Of a DNA stretch of 10,766 bases, positions 1-6,189 are shown piece after piece. Origin of the DNA: JADJLQ01 sp964396995 (GTDB lineage Bacteria > Bacteroidota > Bacteroidia > Chitinophagales > Saprospiraceae); the NCBI GenBank assembly GCA_964396995.1, contig CAYNIG010000166.1, positions 1-10,766 on the forward strand. Reading direction: 5' to 3'. Position numbers and translations under genes: made by a program. The first letter of the stretch is position 1. Every line of letters begins with the position of its first letter. The notes beneath the pieces are model-generated. The model worked only from the letters and a program-made list of their open reading frames with translations, was not told the DNA's origin and ran no database searches.

Positions 1-254
1 ACAAAGAAAGAATGGCAAATTAAAAAAAATTATACTTAACCAGCTGACCCTAATTGGTTAAGGTACTTCAGGATTTTAAAAATGCGTAAAGCTGTTTCAG
101 ATAATTTATTTTCTGAAAATGGTCATTCAAAAAATGAAAATTGCCGGGAAGTGCATGAATTTTTCAAGCCAGTCAGTCGAGTTGGATTTTAATGTGACTG
201 ATGTTAAAATGAAGTGGTCAGAAATTTGTAAATGGAATTGAAATAAATACGAGC
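1..254. other. Gene-free left edge, possible tail of an upstream gene
   Basis: I see no convincing gene here. On the + strand, frame 1 is open from base 1 to a TAA at 37-39, giving a lysine-rich 12-residue tail, and frame 2 is open to a TAA at 59-61. Either could be the end of an upstream rightward gene, but neither is long enough to judge. A 7-bp inverted repeat (TTTCAGA at 95-101, TCTGAAA at 112-118) and a 6-bp one (CAGTCA at 170-175, TGACTG at 195-200) could form weak hairpins. They lie between convergent transcription units if the edge gene is real. Neither has a GC-rich stem followed by a T-run, so I do not call a terminator. Confidence 0.4.
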
Positions 255-2342
255 TTAATAACCCCCAAAATATCTCCTCAGAAACCACTCCAAAAACAAC
301 AATCCCGCCAATAAAGCAAACAACCATCTGAAATTGATGATCGGATAAGTGCGTTGACTGCTGTATTGAATAGGCTTGATGGCATTATTTTGTTTGATTA
401 GATCTGCCAATGTATTGATTTGATCCGGTCTTACTACCTTTCCTCCATGTTGGTTGGAAAGTAATCGAAGCAGGTTGTGATCTGCTGTATTTTGATAGGT
501 TTCCAATTGGATCCGTTGAACAATAAATTGTCCCTTTACTTCCTGCCTTCCTGCTTTTGTATTTATATAGGCAGAATAGGTATAGGTCCCCGGGGCAAAT
601 AAACCCGCATTTAGAGAATAAGCATTATTAGACTTATTGAAGGTAAATTGATATTCTTTTTTATCGGCAGAAAGGATGGTAATAAATACATCATCTGTAT
701 TGATCATCTCATAGGAATCATTAAAAAATTGTGCATCAAAACTAACCGGTTGGTTTTCAAAAAATACCTTTTGTTGACTGTTTACTCTGAACTTGCGCTT
801 ATCTTCTTTTATTCCTATATATTGAATTACTTTTAACGCCAGGTCATCCAACTGGTCAAAATTTTTCTGTTCAAGGAAATTGAAATAACGCCATTTCCAT
901 ATGCCTTCTGCAGTTAATATTGCTGTGCGGGATCCTGATTCTTCGCCGATGGTAAGCAACGGATAGTTGGTAAGTATATTTCCTATTTTCTGAGTGATCA
1001 GAGTCTGTGCGGCTGGAGATACCTGGTATTCTCCAAATGGGGCTGAAATAGGTGGAAAGGATCTAAAAAATGATTTCCAGTTAGGGTCAGGTGTAAAAAG
1101 CCCAAAGGATTCCCTGATATCAGCCGTGACTTCATTCATATTCTTTGAGTCACCATTGATTTTTACCAATCTCTGGGCAGCATTAAATCTGGGAATATCG
1201 GATAAGGCTCCTAAAATAAACATCCTTGCTTTCTGAGTTTTGTTTAGTTCTCTCAAAGCAATAGTGATATCCTGTGTTTTACTTGGTAATTGGTGAAACA
1301 ATACCAGGCTATAATCATTCCATTCAGGAGAGGATCCATCAAACGATTTAATTTCAACTACATAATTTTTGTTTTTTTCACAGATTTTCTTCAATGCCGC
1401 TATATCAGGGTGCGGGGCTGCATACCATATTAAAATCTTTTGCCTGGCATCCAAAACTTCTATAAAAAAATCTTTAATGTTATTGTCACTTGAATATTCA
1501 TTAGACAGAACATTTACCTTGATTGTATATCTGATGGTGCCGGCTTTATTGGCATCCAGAATGAATTTGTGAGTGTAATACCAGTCGCTGGAATTTATAT
1601 TGAAGGTTTCAGACTTAAGTAATGTTTCCTTGTCGTTTTCGTGTTTGAATATCTGGAGGTTTGCTTTTTCGTTCTGACAATCCAACGCTTTTATATCGAC
1701 CTGGACTTCAAATCGATCTCCAAGGTAAACTATTGAATTGTGAAGAGTCCGCTGTATTGAAAGATCTCTTTTAGGTGTGGAATCACCTAATGCAATTGCA
1801 TAGACAGGTACCTGAAGATTAGGGTTGGAATAAAGCGGATTGGCACCTTGATTGTAATTGCCATCTGAAGCCAGCACGATGGCACCCAGATTTTGCCCGG
1901 CGGTTTGATTCTGGATATAATCTAATGCCATACTGATATTGGTAGCCCGATCAGTAAAATCCGGTTGGTTTCCTTCGGTTACTTTTTCACCAAATTGAAT
2001 TGTGCTTACCTCAAATATTTTGGATAGCTCAGATTCTAAATTTGATTTATCTGCGATGTATTTCGTTTGCTTCTCTTTGGAAAAATTGTGGGCGATTGAC
2101 TGTGAATTGTCCTGAGCAATCACAACAAGTGGTTTTTTTATTTCTGTAAATATGGTTTTAAATAGTGGTGCAAGTACCAGATACAATAATATACCCGTTG
2201 CCAAACTTCGCAGTGCAATCATCAACCATCGCCAGGCAGCATGTACATCAGAGTATGTTTTATCTCTGAAATAGAGTATAAGCCAAAATAAAAAACCTAT
2301 TGAAATGCACAGTGCCCATATCATAGAATTGGATAAACCCAT
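255..2342 (-). CDS. Membrane-anchored VWA-domain protein
   Basis: This encodes a 695-residue protein of the Bacteroidota group of large VWA proteins with an N-terminal pair of membrane helices; the precise function is unknown. Two hydrophobic helices lie at about residues 7-25 and 40-62. A VWA-like domain follows, with an apparently complete metal-ion-dependent adhesion site: D78-x-S80-x-S82, T134 and D160 in the motif ASDGNYNQG. The middle and C-terminal parts (about 240-660) look like beta-rich extracytoplasmic domains. A final helix at about 671-688 precedes a basic, aromatic tail, so the bulk of the protein should face the periplasm with three membrane anchors. VWA domains usually mediate metal-dependent protein contacts, so a scaffolding or complex-assembly role is likely. 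The ATG start (complement of 2340-2342) directly precedes the first helix. The gene is divergent from the secreted protein at 2456, with 113 bp between them. No MoxR-type ATPase or BatA/BatB neighbour is in view. Confidence 0.85.
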   Translation of the reverse strand: MGLSNSMIWALCISIGFLFWLILYFRDKTYSDVHAAWRWLMIALRSLATGILLYLVLAPLFKTIFTEIKKPLVVIAQDNSQSIAHNFSKEKQTKYIADKSNLESELSKIFEVSTIQFGEKVTEGNQPDFTDRATNISMALDYIQNQTAGQNLGAIVLASDGNYNQGANPLYSNPNLQVPVYAIALGDSTPKRDLSIQRTLHNSIVYLGDRFEVQVDIKALDCQNEKANLQIFKHENDKETLLKSETFNINSSDWYYTHKFILDANKAGTIRYTIKVNVLSNEYSSDNNIKDFFIEVLDARQKILIWYAAPHPDIAALKKICEKNKNYVVEIKSFDGSSPEWNDYSLVLFHQLPSKTQDITIALRELNKTQKARMFILGALSDIPRFNAAQRLVKINGDSKNMNEVTADIRESFGLFTPDPNWKSFFRSFPPISAPFGEYQVSPAAQTLITQKIGNILTNYPLLTIGEESGSRTAILTAEGIWKWRYFNFLEQKNFDQLDDLALKVIQYIGIKEDKRKFRVNSQQKVFFENQPVSFDAQFFNDSYEMINTDDVFITILSADKKEYQFTFNKSNNAYSLNAGLFAPGTYTYSAYINTKAGRQEVKGQFIVQRIQLETYQNTADHNLLRLLSNQHGGKVVRPDQINTLADLIKQNNAIKPIQYSSQRTYPIINFRWLFALLAGLLFLEWFLRRYFGGY

Positions 2343-2356
2343 GTATAGTCTATATC

Positions 2357-2385
2357 TTTATTATTACATTAAGAAACTATCTTTG
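2357..2385 (+). promoter_or_regulatory. Bacteroidota-type promoter for the gene at 2456
   Basis: TATCTTTG at 2378-2385 matches the Bacteroidota housekeeping -7 consensus TAnnTTTG exactly. TTTA at 2357-2360, 17 bp upstream, is one base off the -33 consensus TTTG. Transcription would start near 2392, giving a leader of about 65 nt before the ATG at 2456. The -7 element overlaps the perfect 10-bp palindrome CTTTGCAAAG (2381-2390). Read on the other strand, that palindrome gives CATCTTTG, one base off the same consensus and facing the divergent VWA gene, but I found no matching -33 element on that strand. Confidence 0.6.
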
Positions 2386-2455
2386 CAAAGATGAATAAAT
2401 ATCTATGATATTTGCTTGGTATTAGATTCATTTTTAAACTAAAATATTTAAAAAC

Positions 2456-3748
2456 ATGAAAATTACTCCTGCATGGAGGCCATTTATAATGGTTTTAGTT
2501 ATAGTCCTGTTAAATTTAAAAACCGCGCTGGCGACGATGATTTTAATCCCTATGGATCCTAATCAGAAAAATCATTTAAAAGCGTATGGTATCACCTATT
2601 GGGTGCTTAGCCAGAAGGACGAAGCATGGTGGCTTCTTAATTATAAAGGAGGCAGTTTTGCGCTTAATTATAAACCCGAATACGAAAAAGAATGCAAAAC
2701 CAGGGGGGTAACGTATAGTGTAATTCCAAACGCGCAGTTTAATCAAATACTGGCTGAAATAGCTAATCCGGAGGTTAATCAGGATGCCATAAAATTGGAA
2801 GTAGCACCAAAGGTAGCGGTATATACTCCTGAATTTGATCACACCGGTGCACGTATCCAACCTTGGGATGATGCAGTCATGCTGGCTCTTACTTATGCTG
2901 AAATTCCTTACGATAAAATATACGACGAAGAGGTACTCAACGATAAGCTTGCAAAATACGATTGGCTTCATTTGCACCATGAGGACTTTACAGGACAATA
3001 CGGTAGATTTTATTCTGGAAATCATACGCAACCCTGGTACAGGGCTCATGTACAGGAATCGGAGGCTATGGCTAAAAGAATGGGTTTTAAAAAGGTATCC
3101 CAATTAAAACTTGCCGTGGTGAAGCGAATTCATGATTATTTGCTGGGAGGCGGTTTTTTGTTTGCCATGTGTAGTGCGACCGACACCTACGACATTGCCA
3201 TGGCTGCAGATGGGGTGGATATTTGTGCCGAAATATTTGACGGTGATCCGATGGATGGTGATGGCCAGGAAAAACTGGATTTTTCCAAAACATTGGCCTT
3301 TAGGAATTTTAAGTTGATGAAAAATCCATTTGATAATGAATTCAGCTCAATTGACAATAATGGCCGTAAAGTAAACCCAACTAATGATTATTTTACCCTT
3401 TTTGATTTTTCGGCTAAATGGGACCCGGTACCCACAATGCTTACTCAAAATCATACCCGTACTGTGAAAGGGTTCATGGGACAGACAACCGCTTTTATAA
3501 AAGATTATGTAAAAACAGATGTTTTAATCTTGGGTGAAAATAAAAGTGCCAATGAGGTCAGATATATACACGGCACCCGGGGACAGGGTACCTGGTCGTT
3601 TTTTGGCGGACATGACCCGGAAGATTACAGACACTTTATTAATGACCCTGACACCGATTTAAATCTGCATCCCAATAGCCCAGGTTACAGATTGATATTG
3701 AACAATATCTTATTCCCTGCTGCAAAAAAGAAGGAAAGAAAAACATAA
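2456..3748 (+). CDS. Secreted protein of the family mislabelled 'asparagine synthetase B'
   Basis: This 430-residue protein belongs to a conserved Bacteroidota family that databases often call 'asparagine synthetase B'. I recognise it from the start of the mature protein (MILIPMDPNQKNHLKAYGIT) and from the motifs LHHEDFTGQYGRF, FAMCSATDTYDIA, FFGGHDPEDYRH and LHPNSPGYRLILNNILFPA. It begins with a signal peptide: basic residues K2 and R8, a hydrophobic core at about 10-21, and a likely signal peptidase I cleavage after A-L-A at residue 26. It should therefore be periplasmic or exported, where an ATP-dependent asparagine synthetase would not work. It has no Cys2 amidotransferase nucleophile, no SGGxDS-type pyrophosphatase loop, and is shorter than true AsnB (about 550). 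The glycine-rich strand before C-S-A-T-D, and the C-terminal His-Asp motif, suggest a class I glutamine-amidotransferase-like fold, possibly non-catalytic; that is inference. The true function is unknown. It faces the VWA gene across a shared promoter region. Confidence 0.85.
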   Translation: MKITPAWRPFIMVLVIVLLNLKTALATMILIPMDPNQKNHLKAYGITYWVLSQKDEAWWLLNYKGGSFALNYKPEYEKECKTRGVTYSVIPNAQFNQILAEIANPEVNQDAIKLEVAPKVAVYTPEFDHTGARIQPWDDAVMLALTYAEIPYDKIYDEEVLNDKLAKYDWLHLHHEDFTGQYGRFYSGNHTQPWYRAHVQESEAMAKRMGFKKVSQLKLAVVKRIHDYLLGGGFLFAMCSATDTYDIAMAADGVDICAEIFDGDPMDGDGQEKLDFSKTLAFRNFKLMKNPFDNEFSSIDNNGRKVNPTNDYFTLFDFSAKWDPVPTMLTQNHTRTVKGFMGQTTAFIKDYVKTDVLILGENKSANEVRYIHGTRGQGTWSFFGGHDPEDYRHFINDPDTDLNLHPNSPGYRLILNNILFPAAKKKERKT

Positions 3749-3794
3749 TATTTTGATTACTTTCGAGAATTGCTAATAAATATCAAACTAGTTT

Positions 3795-4844
3795 ATGGCT
3801 AGAACTAAAATTGCTGGTATAGGTATCTATCTGCCCGAGAAAAAGGTTACTAACAATGACCTTTCCAAAGTGATGGATACTTCCGATGAATGGATTCAGG
3901 AAAGAACCGGAATCAAAGAAAGGAGATACGGACAAAAGCACCATGAGTCCACCTCTACTATGGGTGCTGAAGCTGCAAAAAAAGCTATGGAACATGCAGG
4001 CATTACCGCCCAGGAAATTGATTTTGTAATATTTGCTACGCTTAGTCCGGATTATTTTTTCCCCGGCTGTGGGGTTTTGCTACAAAGGCAGTTGAAAATG
4101 AGGGATATCGGGGCACTGGATATACGAAACCAATGCAGCGGATTTATTTATGGTCTTTCTGTTGCGGATCAATTTATTAGATCTGGCATGTATAAAAATA
4201 TCTTATTGGTGGGAGCTGAGTTTCACAGTGCAGGATTGGATTTTAGTACCCGCGGAAGAAATGTTACAGTGATCTTTGGCGATGGGGCAGGAGCCGTTGT
4301 GTTACAACCTGCAACCGATACAGAGAGTCTGATATTATCCACTCATCTGCATAGCAATGGGGAACAGGCTGAAACATTGTCCTATATCAATCCGGGTTGT
4401 CATGGTGGAGTACACCTGGGTACTGAAAAATTTGGCTACCCGGATCAGGAATTTGGGGGGGCTTTCCTTACAGATAAAATGATCCAGGAGAAAGATTACT
4501 TTCCACATATGGATGGGCAGGCCGTATTCAAGACTGCAGTGGTAAAATTTCCGGAGGTAATCATGGAAGCACTGGATGCTAATGGGTACCAGGTGTCTGA
4601 CTTGAACATGTTGATCCCTCATCAGGCAAACCTGAGAATCAGCCAGTTTGTACAAAAGAAACTTGGCTTGCGGGATGATCAGGTATATAATAATATAATG
4701 AGATATGGAAATACCACCGCTGCTTCTATTCCAATAGCATTATTTGAAGCATACCAGGAAGGAAAAATTCAAAAAGGAGGCCTCGTATGTCTGGCAGCCT
4801 TTGGAAGTGGATTTACCTGGGGTTCAGCATTATTAAAATGGTGA
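3795..4844 (+). CDS. 3-oxoacyl-ACP synthase III family protein (KASIII/FabH-like)
   Basis: This is a 349-residue thiolase-fold condensing enzyme of the FabH (KASIII) type. Such enzymes condense an acyl-CoA starter with malonyl-ACP to begin fatty acid or related acyl-chain synthesis in the cytoplasm. The catalytic triad is intact: C114 in RNQCSGFIYG, H276 in IPHQANLRI and N306 in YGNTTAASIP. The opening (KIAGIGIYLPEKKVTNNDL), DTSDEWIQERTGIKERR and the GDGAGAVVL glycine motif (about 162-170) are all typical. It is somewhat longer than FabH (about 320-330). The extra length falls at about residues 195-235, between the first half and the DGQAVFK helix, where E. coli FabH has a shorter loop; this may change substrate choice. 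It is not next to rpmF, plsX or other fatty acid genes, so it may be a paralog and not the housekeeping FabH. The stop is 10 nt before bshB1, suggesting co-transcription. Confidence 0.9.
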   Translation: MARTKIAGIGIYLPEKKVTNNDLSKVMDTSDEWIQERTGIKERRYGQKHHESTSTMGAEAAKKAMEHAGITAQEIDFVIFATLSPDYFFPGCGVLLQRQLKMRDIGALDIRNQCSGFIYGLSVADQFIRSGMYKNILLVGAEFHSAGLDFSTRGRNVTVIFGDGAGAVVLQPATDTESLILSTHLHSNGEQAETLSYINPGCHGGVHLGTEKFGYPDQEFGGAFLTDKMIQEKDYFPHMDGQAVFKTAVVKFPEVIMEALDANGYQVSDLNMLIPHQANLRISQFVQKKLGLRDDQVYNNIMRYGNTTAASIPIALFEAYQEGKIQKGGLVCLAAFGSGFTWGSALLKW

Positions 4845-4854
4845 TACTTTGCAA

Positions 4855-5577
4855 ATGAAAAAGCCCGTAGACATACTTGCTGTTGGGGTACACCCGGATG
4901 ACATAGAATTATCCTGCAGTGGATATTTACTCAAGGAAATTGCCAATGGAAGGTCGGTCGCATTATTGGATTTGACTCACGGTGAGCTGGGCACAAGAGG
5001 TACGGGCCCGGGGAGAGTAAAAGAAGCATTGGCTGCCGCCAAATTGATGGGCGCGGTTTCGAGAGAATTTTTGAATATTGGCGACGGTTTTTTTGAACCA
5101 ACTGAGAAAATTTTCAAACAAATTATAACGGTAATCAGAAAATGGCGACCTAAAATAGTGCTGGCTAATGCCGTGGAAGACAGGCATCCTGATCATTCCC
5201 GAGCGGCCGCCCTGGTCAACAGAGCTTGTTTTTTATCTGGATTGCGAAAAATTGTAACGAGTGATAAACAAAAGAAACAAGAGGCTTACAGACCTTTGGC
5301 CGTCTATCACTATATTCAGGATAAAACTCTGCGACCAGATATTGTAGTCGATATTAGTCCCTATATGGATTTTAAAATGGAATTGATTAAATGCTTTAAA
5401 TCTCAATTTTATGATCCTCAATCCAGTGAACCAATGTCTCCCATCTCATCCAAGGAGTTTTTGGATTACCAGTACGCTCAGGCGGAGATATACGGGCGAT
5501 ATATAAATGTTAAATATGCCGAAGGATTTACTTTTTCCAGGACTCCGGGAGTTAATACGTTGCTGGATTTACTTTGA
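4855..5577 (+). CDS. bshB1: Bacillithiol biosynthesis deacetylase BshB1
   Basis: This is a zinc-dependent LmbE/PIG-L family deacetylase. It removes the acetyl group from N-acetylglucosaminyl-malate to give glucosaminyl-malate, the second step of bacillithiol synthesis. Residues visible from the ATG at 4855 are the HPDD motif (H13-P-D-D16) and H111-P-D-H114, giving the expected zinc set H13, D16 and H114, with D15 as the likely catalytic base. The segment DLTHGELGTRGT (39-50) and the pattern through GRVKEALAAAKLMG are characteristic of BshB1. The length of 240 residues fits the family. I chose ATG 4855 (MKKPVDIL) because homologs start just before the first strand; an upstream in-frame TTG at 4849 would add only two residues. 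BshA and BshC are not in this window, but their presence in the genome is expected. The gene follows the KASIII gene by 10 nt. Its TGA is in frame with the downstream sigma factor, with no stop between them. Confidence 0.9.
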   Translation: MKKPVDILAVGVHPDDIELSCSGYLLKEIANGRSVALLDLTHGELGTRGTGPGRVKEALAAAKLMGAVSREFLNIGDGFFEPTEKIFKQIITVIRKWRPKIVLANAVEDRHPDHSRAAALVNRACFLSGLRKIVTSDKQKKQEAYRPLAVYHYIQDKTLRPDIVVDISPYMDFKMELIKCFKSQFYDPQSSEPMSPISSKEFLDYQYAQAEIYGRYINVKYAEGFTFSRTPGVNTLLDLL

Positions 5578-5655
5578 GGTGGATGCAACCATTTTGGCAG
5601 GACTTCACCTACTATTTTAGAAAAAATTAAGAATAAATATATCGTTTCCCAGGAA

Positions 5656-6189
5656 GTGATCGATGGCTGTAAAGCAGGCTTGCGCAAAGCACAGCATGAA
5701 CTGTATACTGCATTAAAATCGCAGATGTACGGCATGTGTTTACGCTATGCCCGCTCCAAAGAAGATGCGGAAGATATCTTACATGACGGGTTTGTGACTG
5801 TTTTCCGTGATTTTCATCAATACAAAAATGCCGGCCCGGTAGAAGGTTGGGTGCGTCGGGTTATTTTAAATGTTGCCCTGCAACATTTGAGAAAACAGTC
5901 AAAAAGTGTCTTTCAGACTCTGGAAGATCACCAGTGGACGGCGGAAGAAGAAATGATGGAGGAAGAGTATTTTGAAAAGGAAAAGCTAATAAAACACATG
6001 CTGGATTCCATGCAACATATGCCTACCGGATTTAGAACAGTTTTGAATTTGTATATCATGGAGGGGTATTCCCATGACCAGATTGCCCAGACCTTGGGTA
6101 TAAGCACGGGTACCTCCAAATCTCAGCTAAAAAGAGCAAAGGATCACCTAAGAAATGTCTTGATCAAGTCTTTAAAAGTAAATGAATGA
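5656..6189 (+). CDS. ECF-type RNA polymerase sigma factor
   Basis: This is a 177-residue sigma-70 family factor of the extracytoplasmic-function class, which directs RNA polymerase to a specific promoter set in response to an envelope signal. Region 2 covers about residues 12-80, with MCLRYARSKEDAEDILHDGF (region 2.1-2.2, core binding) and WVRRVILNVALQHLR (2.3-2.4). An acidic linker (about 95-115) leads to region 4 (about 118-172), where YIMEGYSHDQIAQTLGIS and SQLKRAKDHLR form the -35-binding helix-turn-helix. The call uses a GTG start at 5656 because there is no ATG, GTG or TTG between the bshB1 stop and this point in frame. Homologs usually have several residues before the I-x-G-C motif, so translation may start upstream at a rare codon such as ATT (5614 or 5626). 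The stop overlaps the next start as ATGA, which indicates translational coupling to its probable anti-sigma partner. Confidence 0.9.
   Translation: MIDGCKAGLRKAQHELYTALKSQMYGMCLRYARSKEDAEDILHDGFVTVFRDFHQYKNAGPVEGWVRRVILNVALQHLRKQSKSVFQTLEDHQWTAEEEMMEEEYFEKEKLIKHMLDSMQHMPTGFRTVLNLYIMEGYSHDQIAQTLGISTGTSKSQLKRAKDHLRNVLIKSLKVNE

Noticed and set aside
95..118. TTTCAGA / TCTGAAA hairpin as a terminator
   Set aside because: The stem is only 7 bp and AT-rich with a 10-nt loop and no clear T-run, so it is not distinguishable from chance.
127..327. Leftward ORF of 66 residues overlapping the VWA gene's 3' end
   Set aside because: It overlaps the end of the real gene in another frame, has no family resemblance and no promoter or start context; its hydrophobic start comes from reading the VWA C-terminal helix region out of frame.
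2576..3103. Leftward ORF of 175 residues inside the secreted-protein gene
   Set aside because: It is antisense to a well-conserved coding region and has a composition typical of a frame shadow; no recognisable domain.
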